Source: an uncultured Clostridia bacterium (GTDB taxonomy: Bacteria; Bacillota; Clostridia; Oscillospirales; Acutalibacteraceae). Taken from it: a stretch of 52,774 nt of DNA. The stretch is taken from assembly GCA_937876205.1 (NCBI GenBank), contig CALEII010000039.1:1-52774 (forward strand), read 5' to 3'. A model generated the notes under the pieces. It was not told the origin of the DNA and searched no databases. It saw nothing but the letters and a program-made list of their open reading frames with translations. The position numbers and the translations under genes were made by a program. The number at the start of each line of letters is the position of its first letter. The stretch's first letter is position 1. Positions 16,419 through 24,878 of the stretch are shown piece after piece.

Positions 16419-17419
16419 AGCATATAAATGTTGCACTCTTTGTTCCCCATGAAGGCTGTCCGCATATGTGCTCCTTCTGTAATCAGAAAACTATATCGGG
16501 CAGTGCAGAGAAGCTGACAAAAGAGGATATTGATAATGCCGTCAGTATTGCCGTGTTAAAGGAATACGACAGAGAAAACAGTGAAATTGCTTTTTTCGGC
16601 GGCAGCTTTACCGCAATAGATGAAGACTATATGACATATCTTCTTGAATGTGCATATCCTTATGTGAAGAACGGTATGTTCAGGGGCATAAGATGCTCCA
16701 CGCGTCCTGATGCCATAAATGAAAAAGTTCTCGGTATTCTGAAAAGGTACGGCGTCACAGCAATTGAGCTTGGTGCTCAGAGTATGGATGACGGAGTGCT
16801 TGCAATGAATGACAGAGGTCATACGGCAGAAGATGTTGTAAAAGCCTCTGAAATGATAAAACAACACGGTTTTGAACTGGGACTGCAGATGATGACGGGA
16901 CTTTACGGTGATACGGATGAAAAAACAGTCGCTACCGCAGAAAAAATCATTGCACTCAGACCTGAAACCGTCAGAATATACCCGACAGTCGTGCTCGAAA
17001 AAACAAGGCTTGAGCTGCTGTACAGAAACGGCGAATACACTCCTCAGAGTGTTGAAAATGCCGCTGAAATCTGCAGTGAGCTTCTCAGTATGTTTGACGC
17101 ATCGGGAATCAGAGTTATAAGACTGGGTCTTCATTCAGGCGGAAATGTGGACGAAGGCTATGTGGCAGGAGCTTATCATCCTGCATTCAGAGAGATATGT
17201 GAAAGCAGAATCTATCTGAAAAAATGTCAGAAACAGATAAAAGAAAAAAACTGCAGGGGCAGTGTTAAAATATTTGTGAATCCGTCAGAAATATCAAAAA
17301 TGACGGGGCAGAAGAGAAGTAATATACTTTTTCTTGAGCAGCAGGGAATTCACGCAAAGGTTTTTCCTGATGAGTCTTTGGGCAGGTATGAGCTTCTTAT
17401 AGAAGAAATTGAGGAATAA
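16415..17419 (+). CDS. Elp3-like radical SAM protein
   Basis: This 334-residue protein has a radical SAM motif near its N-terminus, CPHMCSFC at residues 15-22, consistent with a [4Fe-4S] cluster that cleaves SAM. It also carries FFGGSFTAID, STRPDAI, ELGAQSMDDGVLAMNDRGH and LQMMTGLYGDT, the pattern of Elp3-related radical SAM proteins. Unlike true Elp3 it lacks the C-terminal acetyltransferase domain. A gene of this type is regularly found between rnc and smc in Clostridia. The substrate is unknown; tRNA modification has been suggested for relatives. The start overlaps rnc, and smc begins 1 base after its stop. Confidence 0.9.
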   Translation: MKHINVALFVPHEGCPHMCSFCNQKTISGSAEKLTKEDIDNAVSIAVLKEYDRENSEIAFFGGSFTAIDEDYMTYLLECAYPYVKNGMFRGIRCSTRPDAINEKVLGILKRYGVTAIELGAQSMDDGVLAMNDRGHTAEDVVKASEMIKQHGFELGLQMMTGLYGDTDEKTVATAEKIIALRPETVRIYPTVVLEKTRLELLYRNGEYTPQSVENAAEICSELLSMFDASGIRVIRLGLHSGGNVDEGYVAGAYHPAFREICESRIYLKKCQKQIKEKNCRGSVKIFVNPSEISKMTGQKRSNILFLEQQGIHAKVFPDESLGRYELLIEEIEE

Positions 17420-17420
17420 T

Positions 17421-20400
17421 ATGTATTTAAAATCACTTGAAATGCAGGGCTTCAAGTCCTTCCCTGAAAAGACCAGGCTTGAATTCGGCAAGGGTATGAC
17501 TGCCGTTGTCGGACCGAACGGCTCAGGTAAAAGTAATATTGCTGATGCCGTCAAGTGGGTACTCGGTGAGCAGTCCACAAAGTCGCTCAGAGGCTCAAAG
17601 ATGGAAGACGTTGTTTTCAGCGGAACAAAAGACCGCAGAGCACAGGGCTTTGCTGAGGTAACTCTGCGCCTTGACAACACATCAAGACAGCTTGATAAGG
17701 ACTGTGATGAGGTTGCTGTTACACGCCGTTTTTACCGTTCGGGAGAAAGTGAATATAAGATAAACGGTGAAACAGTCAGACTTCGTGACATTCACGAGCT
17801 GTTTATGGATACGGGGCTTGGCAGAGACGGTTATTCAATGGTCAGTCAGGGTAAGATTGAGGATATGGTTTCTGCAAAATCAGAAGACAGACGAGAGATG
17901 TTTGAAGAGGCTGCAGGTATTTCCCATTACCGTTACCGCAGAGCAGATGCTCTCAAAAGACTGTCCCAGGCTGAAGAGAATCTGCTTCGTCTGAGAGATA
18001 TTCTTACTTCTCTTGAGGAGCGTGTCGGCCCCCTTGAAAAGCAGAGCGAGAAGGCTCAGAAATTCCTTGTTCTTGCAGGGGAGAGAAAGACTCTTGAAAT
18101 CGGTCTCTGGCTTGATATTCTTGCAAAATCAGCTGACCTTATAAGAGAGCAGAGCAATAAATACACTGTAACTCAGATGCAGTATTCTGCTGCTGAGAAA
18201 GAGCTTGAAAAGATTATTGCTTCTTCAGAGGAAACTGCAGAGGAAATCAGAAATATAAACATAAAAATAGATGAGCTTCAGAGAAATGTGCGTGCTTTTC
18301 AGGATGAATCAGCTTCAGTTGAGTCGCTCATTGCCGTCAATAAGAATTCAATTGAGCACAATAATGCTACGGTTGACCGTATTGAGCGTGAAAAACAGCA
18401 GGAGAATCTTTCTTCGGCGCAGATTGATGAACAGATTGCAGCCGCAAAGCACTCCATTGAAGAAACACAAAAGAGTATAGAAAAGAAAAATGATGAAATC
18501 AAAGCTTTTTCACTTGAGCTTGATTCACTCAGAGAAAAAGATGTAAGTGTATCTGATGAGTATGTTAAGATTTCCGATTCGCTTGCTGCTCTTTCTGCAA
18601 AGCTCAGCGATGAAAATATAAAATCAACATCAGCATCCTCATCACTTGAGGAGATTATAAACAGGCAGTCCTCCGTTGATGAAGAAATTGAGAACAAAAA
18701 GGCTGAAATTGTGGCAGTGAAGGCCGAAGTCACAGAGTGTGAAACTCAGGTTGAGCTTCACAGAGAGAAGATTTTCTCTTTCACAAATTCAGTTTCAGGC
18801 TATATGATAAGAGTCAAGTCAAAGGCACAGAAGCTTGAACAGCATAAATTCACCGTTGACAAGGCAAATCTTGATATTGAGCAGAAAAGAAACCGTATCC
18901 GTATTCTTGAGGATATGGAGAAGAATATGGAAGGCTATCAGGGCAGTGTAAAGTCTGTTATGAAGTCGGCATCACACGGTACTCTCAAGGGAATTCACGG
19001 TCCTCTTTCACAGCTCATTTCCGTTCCCGATACATACTCCCTTGCTGTCGAAACAGCTCTTGGCAATGCAATCCAGCATATTGTCACAGAGAATGAAGAT
19101 AATGCAAAGAAGGCTATGTATTACCTGAAGAATGAGAATCTCGGCAGAGCCACATTCCTGCCTATGAGCACAATCAGGGGCAGAGACATTGTCGAAGATG
19201 ACCTCACAGACTGCGCAGGTTATCTGTGTACTGCATCAGATATCGTATCCTGTGACAGCAAATACAGAGAAATCGTAAATTCTCTTCTCGGTAAAACAGT
19301 AATTACAGATGATATTGATTCTGCCATAAGCATAGGCAAAAAATATAAGCATCATTTCAAAATCGTTACTCTTGACGGTCAGGTTATCAATGCCGGCGGC
19401 TCTATGACAGGCGGCTCCAAGATAAACCATTCAGGCTTCCTGTCCCGTGCTAATGAGATTGACAGACTCAGAAACGAAGTTGCCGAGGATGAGAAATCAC
19501 TCGCCGAGATGCAGACAGAACTTAAGAAGATAAAAGAAGATTACAATGCAGACAATGCGGCTCTTGAAGGCGTCAGAGGCGACCTTATCCGTGAGCAGGA
19601 AGAGAAGCTGAAGGCTGAGGCTTCGTTGTCTGTGGCTCAGAGCAGACTTTCAGCTCTTGAAAATGCACTGAAAACTCTTTCAGACGAGACTCTTTCAGCT
19701 GCTGAAAGAATAAAGCATTTTGAGAAAGTCAGATCAGATGCGCTTATTGCAGCTGCGGCAATTGAAAAGGAGATTTCTTCTCTGCGTGAGAAGGCAGACA
19801 CTCTCAGTGGTGACAGACACTCTCTTAATGAGCGCCGTGACAGCATAAATGAGAAGATTTCGGCAGTGAATCTTGAAATAGTCGCTTTTATGAGGGATAT
19901 TGAGAATTTCAATTCTCATATAAAAGACCTCGAAGAGCGCAAGGACGGTCAGGCAGACAGAATCGGCAGACTTGACCTTGAAATTGCCGAAGCAAAGGCA
20001 AAAAATGAAAAATTAAGTGAAAAAATTCAGGAGCTTACATCAGCATCTGACGGACTGAGAAAACAGACTGATGACGCAAAGAATGAGATTTCATCATTTA
20101 TTTTAAAGCGTGACTACTGCGAAAAACAGTCAGGCGAATTACGTCAGCAGGAAAGAGATAAGACAGAAGAGAAAGAAAAGCTTTCTCAGGAGCTTGTCAG
20201 ACTTGAAGAAAAGAAAAATGCTCTTGTCAGAGAGCAGGAAGAGACTGAGACAAAGCTCTATGAAGAGTATAAGCTCACAAGGCGTGAGGCAGAGGCACTT
20301 GATATTAAGCTTGAGTCACTGACAGAGGCAAGAAAACGACTTGCTGAAATCAAGGGTAAAATCAAGGCTCTGGGCAGTGTCAATGTAGCCGCAATTGATG

Positions 20401-20990
20401 AATATAAAGAGGTTTCAGAGAGATATGAATTTATGAAAGCACAGCTTGAGGACGTTGAAAAGTCCAAGGCAGAGCTTAATAAGCTTATCTACTCCCTTAC
20501 AGACAAAATGGCGGTTCAGTTCCGTGAAAGATTTGACATAATCAATTCAAACTTCACAGCCACATTCCGTGAGCTTTTCGGAGGCGGTAATGCAGAGTTG
20601 GTGCTTGAAGATGAAAATGATATTCTTGAATGCGGAATAGAAATCAAGGCACAGCCTCCCGGCAAAAATGTCAAGACTCTTTCACTTCTTTCGGGCGGTG
20701 AAAAGGGACTTTGTGCTATTGCACTTCTGTTTTCAATCCTCAAGGTTACACCTTCACCCTTCTGTATTTTTGACGAGGTTGAGGCTGCCCTTGACGATGT
20801 AAACGTATTGAGATATGCCCGTTATCTCAGAAATATGACGGACAATACACAGTTTATACTTATCACTCACAGACGAGGCACAATGGAAGAGGCAGATATG
20901 CTTTACGGTGTCACAATGCAGGAGCGTGGTGTTTCAAAGCTTCTTCAGCTCAAGACTGCACAGATGGCTCACGACCTCGGCTTAGAATAA
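17421..20990 (+). CDS. smc: Chromosome segregation ATPase SMC
   Basis: This 1,189-residue protein has the full SMC layout. Walker A GPNGSGKSN lies at residues 31-39, followed by a long coiled coil, a hinge at roughly 510-680 with glycine-rich segments such as GGSMTGGS, a second coiled coil, and a C-terminal head with LSGGEKGL and the Walker B FDEVEAALDD. With ScpA and ScpB it forms bacterial condensin that loads near the origin and aligns chromosome arms. ScpA and ScpB genes are not in the window. The ATG at 17421 is chosen because a GAGG site lies upstream; an in-frame TTG at 17409 overlaps the previous gene. Confidence 0.98.
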   Translation: MYLKSLEMQGFKSFPEKTRLEFGKGMTAVVGPNGSGKSNIADAVKWVLGEQSTKSLRGSKMEDVVFSGTKDRRAQGFAEVTLRLDNTSRQLDKDCDEVAVTRRFYRSGESEYKINGETVRLRDIHELFMDTGLGRDGYSMVSQGKIEDMVSAKSEDRREMFEEAAGISHYRYRRADALKRLSQAEENLLRLRDILTSLEERVGPLEKQSEKAQKFLVLAGERKTLEIGLWLDILAKSADLIREQSNKYTVTQMQYSAAEKELEKIIASSEETAEEIRNINIKIDELQRNVRAFQDESASVESLIAVNKNSIEHNNATVDRIEREKQQENLSSAQIDEQIAAAKHSIEETQKSIEKKNDEIKAFSLELDSLREKDVSVSDEYVKISDSLAALSAKLSDENIKSTSASSSLEEIINRQSSVDEEIENKKAEIVAVKAEVTECETQVELHREKIFSFTNSVSGYMIRVKSKAQKLEQHKFTVDKANLDIEQKRNRIRILEDMEKNMEGYQGSVKSVMKSASHGTLKGIHGPLSQLISVPDTYSLAVETALGNAIQHIVTENEDNAKKAMYYLKNENLGRATFLPMSTIRGRDIVEDDLTDCAGYLCTASDIVSCDSKYREIVNSLLGKTVITDDIDSAISIGKKYKHHFKIVTLDGQVINAGGSMTGGSKINHSGFLSRANEIDRLRNEVAEDEKSLAEMQTELKKIKEDYNADNAALEGVRGDLIREQEEKLKAEASLSVAQSRLSALENALKTLSDETLSAAERIKHFEKVRSDALIAAAAIEKEISSLREKADTLSGDRHSLNERRDSINEKISAVNLEIVAFMRDIENFNSHIKDLEERKDGQADRIGRLDLEIAEAKAKNEKLSEKIQELTSASDGLRKQTDDAKNEISSFILKRDYCEKQSGELRQQERDKTEEKEKLSQELVRLEEKKNALVREQEETETKLYEEYKLTRREAEALDIKLESLTEARKRLAEIKGKIKALGSVNVAAIDEYKEVSERYEFMKAQLEDVEKSKAELNKLIYSLTDKMAVQFRERFDIINSNFTATFRELFGGGNAELVLEDENDILECGIEIKAQPPGKNVKTLSLLSGGEKGLCAIALLFSILKVTPSPFCIFDEVEAALDDVNVLRYARYLRNMTDNTQFILITHRRGTMEEADMLYGVTMQERGVSKLLQLKTAQMAHDLGLE

Positions 20991-21002
20991 GGAGAAAATA
21001 CT

Positions 21003-22295
21003 ATGGCAGGTTTATTTAAAAAATTCAGTTTCGGACTGAAAAAATCAAGAGACAAGATGGCAAACGCCATTGATGAAATGCTCGACTCATTTGACACATT
21101 TGAAGATGATTTGTTTGTGGAGCTTGAGGAAATACTTGTTATGAGTGATGTCGGTGTTCAGACTGCTGTTGAAATCACCGAGGAGCTTCGTGACAGAGTA
21201 AAGAAAGAAAAGCTCAAGTCAACAAAGCAGGTCAAGGATGAGATTAAATCAATTGTCGCAGACAAGCTCTACGGCGGTGAGGATATGGGGCTTATCACTC
21301 AGCCTTCAATCATTCTTGTTATCGGTGTTAACGGTGTCGGTAAGACAACAACAATCGGTAAGATGGCTGCAATGTATAAGGAGCAGGGCAAGAAGGTTAT
21401 TCTCGGAGCTGCCGATACCTTCAGAGCTGCAGCCATTGACCAGCTCGATGTCTGGGCAGAGCGTGCAGGCGTTGAAATAATCAAGCATAAAGAGGGTGCA
21501 GACCCTGCTGCTGTTATTTTCGATACGATTCAGGCAGGCAAGGCAAGAATGGCAGATATTCTTATCTGTGACACTGCAGGCAGACTCCACAACAAAAAGA
21601 ATCTTATGGACGAGCTCGGCAAGATTTACAGAGTCATTGACCGTGAGCTTCCTTATTCTGACCGTGAGGTGCTTCTTGTGCTTGATGCCACAACAGGTCA
21701 GAACGCCGTAAATCAGGCAAGAGAGTTTATGAATGTTGCCGAGATTACCGGTATTGTTCTCACAAAGCTTGACGGTACTGCAAGAGGCGGTGTAGTTCTT
21801 GCAATCAAGAATGAGCTTAAGATTCCCGTCAAGTTTATAGGCGTCGGCGAGGGTATAGATGACCTTCAGCCGTTTAATCCGAAAATGTTTGCGGAAAGTC
21901 TCTTCAATGAGCTTCCCGAAAGCTATAAAGAAAAGGAAAATGAGGTGTTACCTGTATATGAACAACCGCTTGAAGCAGTCGAACTCACAGACACAAGTGA
22001 AGCAGAAGAAGCCGTTAAAGAAATTTTTGAAAACCTCATGGAAAATAGCGAAAGCGACGGATACGATGATGTATCAGACGGGGCTGACGGATATGAAGGT
22101 TCTCCCCAGGGAGAATGTTCCGAAGGAGATAGCTCAGCAGTTCTCTCAGGCAGCGAAGAGTGTCAGCAGGGACAGACGCAGCCTGAAGCCGACGAAGAAA
22201 TCGAAGAAGTTACCGAAAGTGTCGTTACGACCGATAGTGGAGAAGACTCCGACTTTGATTCACTCTACGGTGAAATCGATAAATTCTATCTCTAA
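21003..22295 (+). CDS. ftsY: Signal recognition particle receptor FtsY with acidic C-terminal tail
   Basis: This protein of 430 residues has an N domain at about 1-85 and a GTPase G domain with G1 GVNGVGKTTT, DTFRAAA, DTAGRLHNK, TKLDGTARGG and GVGEGIDDLQPF, ending near residue 304. It receives SRP-bound ribosomes at the membrane. There is no N-terminal acidic A domain. Instead a ~126-residue tail (305-430), dominated by Glu, Asp, Ser and Gln, follows the G domain where most FtsY proteins stop. The reading frame is intact through the tail. It starts 12 bases after smc behind GGAG. Confidence 0.96.
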   Translation: MAGLFKKFSFGLKKSRDKMANAIDEMLDSFDTFEDDLFVELEEILVMSDVGVQTAVEITEELRDRVKKEKLKSTKQVKDEIKSIVADKLYGGEDMGLITQPSIILVIGVNGVGKTTTIGKMAAMYKEQGKKVILGAADTFRAAAIDQLDVWAERAGVEIIKHKEGADPAAVIFDTIQAGKARMADILICDTAGRLHNKKNLMDELGKIYRVIDRELPYSDREVLLVLDATTGQNAVNQAREFMNVAEITGIVLTKLDGTARGGVVLAIKNELKIPVKFIGVGEGIDDLQPFNPKMFAESLFNELPESYKEKENEVLPVYEQPLEAVELTDTSEAEEAVKEIFENLMENSESDGYDDVSDGADGYEGSPQGECSEGDSSAVLSGSEECQQGQTQPEADEEIEEVTESVVTTDSGEDSDFDSLYGEIDKFYL

Positions 22296-22319
22296 TCTTA
22301 TAGGTAAAGGCGATATAAT

Positions 22320-22916
22320 ATGAAATTTCTTATAGCTACTCACAATATAAAAAAACGTGATGAATTAAGCCGCATACTGAAGCCTCTTGGCATTGATGCC
22401 GTTATTGCTTCCGATATCGGTATGGAAATAACCGATGCTGAGGAAACAGGCACAACTTTCGCTGAGAATGCAAGAATCAAAGCAGAAAGCGGTTGCCGTG
22501 AAACCGGTCTCCCTTGTATTGCCGATGATTCGGGACTCTGTATCGATGCACTTGACGGCAGACCCGGTGTTTACTCTGCAAGATATGCAGGCGGTCACGA
22601 TACACCTTATTCACACAAAATGGCAGTCCTTCTTGATGAATTGAAAGACGTACCGAGAGAAAAAAGAACTGCACGGTTCGTAAGCTCAGTCTGTTGCATT
22701 TTCCCTGACGGCAGAGAGCTTACAGTTGAAGGCAAATGTGAAGGCTGGATAGGCTTTGCTCCCGAGGGTGACGGCGGCTTCGGTTTTGACCCCGTTTTCT
22801 TTGTAGGGGAGAAGAGCTTTGCAACATTCACACCCGAGGAAAAGGATGCAGTCAGCCACAGAGGTAATTCACTCAGACTTTTAGCAGAAAAATTACCCGA
22901 ATTTCTGAAAGGATAA
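22320..22916 (+). CDS. rdgB: XTP/dITP pyrophosphatase (RdgB/HAM1 family)
   Basis: This 198-residue protein begins MKFLIATHNIKKRDELSRIL, with the family's substrate-binding TxN-K start. It contains the catalytic segment EETGTTFAENARIKA, the core ADDSGLCIDALDGRPGVYSARYAG, and GGFGFDPVFF with the SHRGNSL C-terminal motif. It hydrolyses non-canonical purine triphosphates such as ITP and XTP to the monophosphate, cleaning the nucleotide pool. It lies between ftsY and yhbY in the long plus-strand run. Length is normal. Confidence 0.96.
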   Translation: MKFLIATHNIKKRDELSRILKPLGIDAVIASDIGMEITDAEETGTTFAENARIKAESGCRETGLPCIADDSGLCIDALDGRPGVYSARYAGGHDTPYSHKMAVLLDELKDVPREKRTARFVSSVCCIFPDGRELTVEGKCEGWIGFAPEGDGGFGFDPVFFVGEKSFATFTPEEKDAVSHRGNSLRLLAEKLPEFLKG

Positions 22917-22923
22917 TATAATT

Positions 22924-23346
22924 ATGACAGGTAAAGAAAGAGCCGCATGGCGTGCAAAAGCAAATTCCCTTGAACCTCTTTTTCAGCTTGGCAAGGGCGG
23001 AATATCAGATGCTTTTATTGAACAGGTCAACGGCGCACTTAATACAAGAGAGCTTATAAAATTTAAGGTGTTGCTTGAAACATCACCCATTACTCCCCGT
23101 GAAGCTGCAGATGAAGTTGCTGCAAAAACAGGTGCAGATGTTATTCAGGTTATCGGTGGTGTAATCGTGCTTTACAGACACAATCCTAAGCTTCACGAAG
23201 ACGAAAAGAAGAAAAAGCCCAAGGTTAAAGTAAAACCCAGAAAATACAAAGGCTTTGAAAACGAAAAGCCCAAGGCACCCAGCAAGAAGGCAGTCAAGAT
23301 GGCTGCACAGCGCAAGGCTCACGCTGCAAGAAAAGCTGCAAAATGA
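22924..23346 (+). CDS. yhbY: YhbY-family RNA-binding (CRM domain) protein with basic tail
   Basis: This protein has 140 residues. The first ~90 form the CRM RNA-binding domain, with the GKGGISDAFIEQVNGALNTRE segment and the IGGVIVLYRHNP end typical of YhbY/YqeI, which associates with pre-50S particles. A further ~50 residues are rich in Lys, Ala and Pro (KKKKPKVKVKPRKYKG and onward). Most family members end near residue 97, so this is an added, probably disordered, RNA-binding tail. The stop overlaps the nadD start as ATGA. Confidence 0.93.
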   Translation: MTGKERAAWRAKANSLEPLFQLGKGGISDAFIEQVNGALNTRELIKFKVLLETSPITPREAADEVAAKTGADVIQVIGGVIVLYRHNPKLHEDEKKKKPKVKVKPRKYKGFENEKPKAPSKKAVKMAAQRKAHAARKAAK

Positions 23347-23939
23347 AAATAGGTGTTTACGGCGGCAGCTTCAATCCTCCGCATAACGGACATCTGTATC
23401 TTGCCGAAGAAATCAGCAGACGTCTTGAGCTTGATAAACTGATTATAATTCCGTCAAACATTTCCCCTCAGAAGGATAATAACGGAAATATTGACCCTGT
23501 GCACAGAATCAATATGTGCAGTGATGTCTTTTCTGCAGATATTTTTGAGGTTTCTGACTGTGAAATTGCAAGAGGCGGCAAAAGCTACACTTTTGATACG
23601 CTTTCTTACCTTAAAGAATTATATCCCGACGGTGAATTTTATCTCTTTATGGGTTCAGATATGCTTCTTTCATTTCACACGTGGTACAGATTTGCAGATA
23701 TACTCAGTCTGTGTACACTGTGTGCAATTTCCCGTGAAGATGAAAAAAATGCTTCTGAGCTTAGAGCTTATGCTGATACAGCACTTAAAGACGGCAGAGT
23801 GCTTGTTTTTGATATTACTCCGGTTGAGGTCAGCTCCTCACAGATAAGGGATAATCTCAGAAACGGCAAAAGCTGTAAAGGTTTAATAAGTGAAAAAACA
23901 GAAAAATATATAAAGGAAAACAAACTGTATGGACAGTAA
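23343..23939 (+). CDS. nadD: Nicotinate-nucleotide adenylyltransferase
   Basis: This 198-residue protein starts MKIGVYGGSFNPPHNGHL, with the nucleotidyltransferase GGSFNPPHxGH motif. It continues with IIPSNISPQK, the FLMGSDMLLSFHTW segment, and the C-terminal SSSQIRDNLRNG signature. It joins ATP and nicotinate mononucleotide to form deamido-NAD, a step in NAD synthesis. It overlaps yhbY at its start and yqeK at its end, so the three are translationally coupled. The yhbY-nadD-yqeK-rsfS order is conserved in Firmicutes. Confidence 0.97.
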   Translation: MKIGVYGGSFNPPHNGHLYLAEEISRRLELDKLIIIPSNISPQKDNNGNIDPVHRINMCSDVFSADIFEVSDCEIARGGKSYTFDTLSYLKELYPDGEFYLFMGSDMLLSFHTWYRFADILSLCTLCAISREDEKNASELRAYADTALKDGRVLVFDITPVEVSSSQIRDNLRNGKSCKGLISEKTEKYIKENKLYGQ

Positions 23940-24510
23940 GCATCAATCATATATTGACCTGATAAAATCAAAGCTTTCCCCGTTCCGTTTCAATCATTCC
24001 ATTGAGGTTGCAAAGTCTGCAGTATATCTTGCGGAAAAATACGGCGGAGACAGTGAAAAAATGTATGTTGCAGGGCTTCTTCACGATGTTCTCAAGGAAG
24101 CTGACAGGGAAGAAACATTTTATTTTGTTGATAAATATACAATTCCCCTTACGGTGCTTGAAGAAGCTACGCCAAAGCTGTGGCACGCCATTGTCGGAGC
24201 TGAATTTATCAGGAATGAACTGAATATTGATGATGAAGAAATCATCAATGCTGTGAGATATCATACCACAGGCAGAAAAAATATGACTCTGTGTGATAAA
24301 ATTCTGTTTATCGCAGATTTTATTTCAGCCGACAGAGATTATAACGGTGCTGATGAAATGCGAGAAAGAGCAGAAATCAGCCTTGAATGTGCAATGGATA
24401 TGGGATTGTCTTTCACCATAACAGACCTTGTGGAAAACGGCAAGGCTGTTCACCCCGACACAGTTGATGCTTATAATGATATTAAATTAAAGGAGCAATA
24501 TAATGGATAA
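23929..24510 (+). CDS. yqeK: HD-domain hydrolase YqeK
   Basis: This 193-residue protein has the HD-superfamily metal ligands visible as H in FNHSIEVAKSAVYLA, HDVLKEADRE, and later VRYHTTGRKNM. The family member YqeK is known as a symmetrical diadenosine tetraphosphatase. The start at 23929 overlaps the nadD end by 11 bases. It is followed by rsfS with an 8-base overlap. The location between nadD and rsfS is the usual one. Confidence 0.93.
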   Translation: MDSKHQSYIDLIKSKLSPFRFNHSIEVAKSAVYLAEKYGGDSEKMYVAGLLHDVLKEADREETFYFVDKYTIPLTVLEEATPKLWHAIVGAEFIRNELNIDDEEIINAVRYHTTGRKNMTLCDKILFIADFISADRDYNGADEMRERAEISLECAMDMGLSFTITDLVENGKAVHPDTVDAYNDIKLKEQYNG

Positions 24511-24856
24511 TACAGAGCTTGTAGCAAGAGCTGTAAAAGCGCTTGATGAAAAAAAAGCTGAAGAAATCAAAGTAATTAAGATTTCGGAATTGACAGTTAT
24601 GGCTGATTATTTTATAATAGCAAACGGTACTTCAAATACACACGTGCGTGCACTTGCTGAGGAAGTGGAGTATGCACTTTCACAGGCAGGCGAGCAGGCA
24701 AGAAGTATTGAAGGCAGAGCAACAGGCTGGATTCTTCTTGATTACAGCAGTGTTATGATTCATATTTTCACTCCTCATGACAGAGATTATTACAACCTTG
24801 AGAGACTCTGGCAGGACGGAGAAGAGATTGATATTTCAGATTTTATAAGTGAATAA
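24503..24856 (+). CDS. rsfS: Ribosome silencing factor RsfS
   Basis: This 117-residue protein has the RsfS/Iojap core, KALDEKKAEEIKVIKISEL near the N-terminus, then ADYFIIANGTSNTHVRALAEEVEY and GWILLDYSSVMIHIFTPHDRDYYNLERLW. It binds L14 on the 50S subunit and blocks joining to 30S under nutrient limitation. It starts inside yqeK behind AGGAG, and leuS follows 22 bases after its stop. Confidence 0.97.
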   Translation: MDNTELVARAVKALDEKKAEEIKVIKISELTVMADYFIIANGTSNTHVRALAEEVEYALSQAGEQARSIEGRATGWILLDYSSVMIHIFTPHDRDYYNLERLWQDGEEIDISDFISE

Positions 24857-24878
24857 TTTCTCAAAGGAGATTTTTATA

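Noticed and set aside
16415..17419. Calling the rnc-smc radical SAM protein a true Elp3 acetyltransferase
   Set aside because: The C-terminal acetyltransferase domain is absent; only the radical SAM half is present.
21859..22323. 154-residue open frame overlapping the ftsY 3' end
   Set aside because: It lies in another frame over the acidic tail of ftsY, has no ribosome site and no recognisable domain. Long alternative frames are expected there because of the biased acidic codons.
24857..24878. T-box riboswitch before leuS
   Set aside because: The gap is only 22 bases and holds just the ribosome site; there is no room for a specifier stem and terminator.
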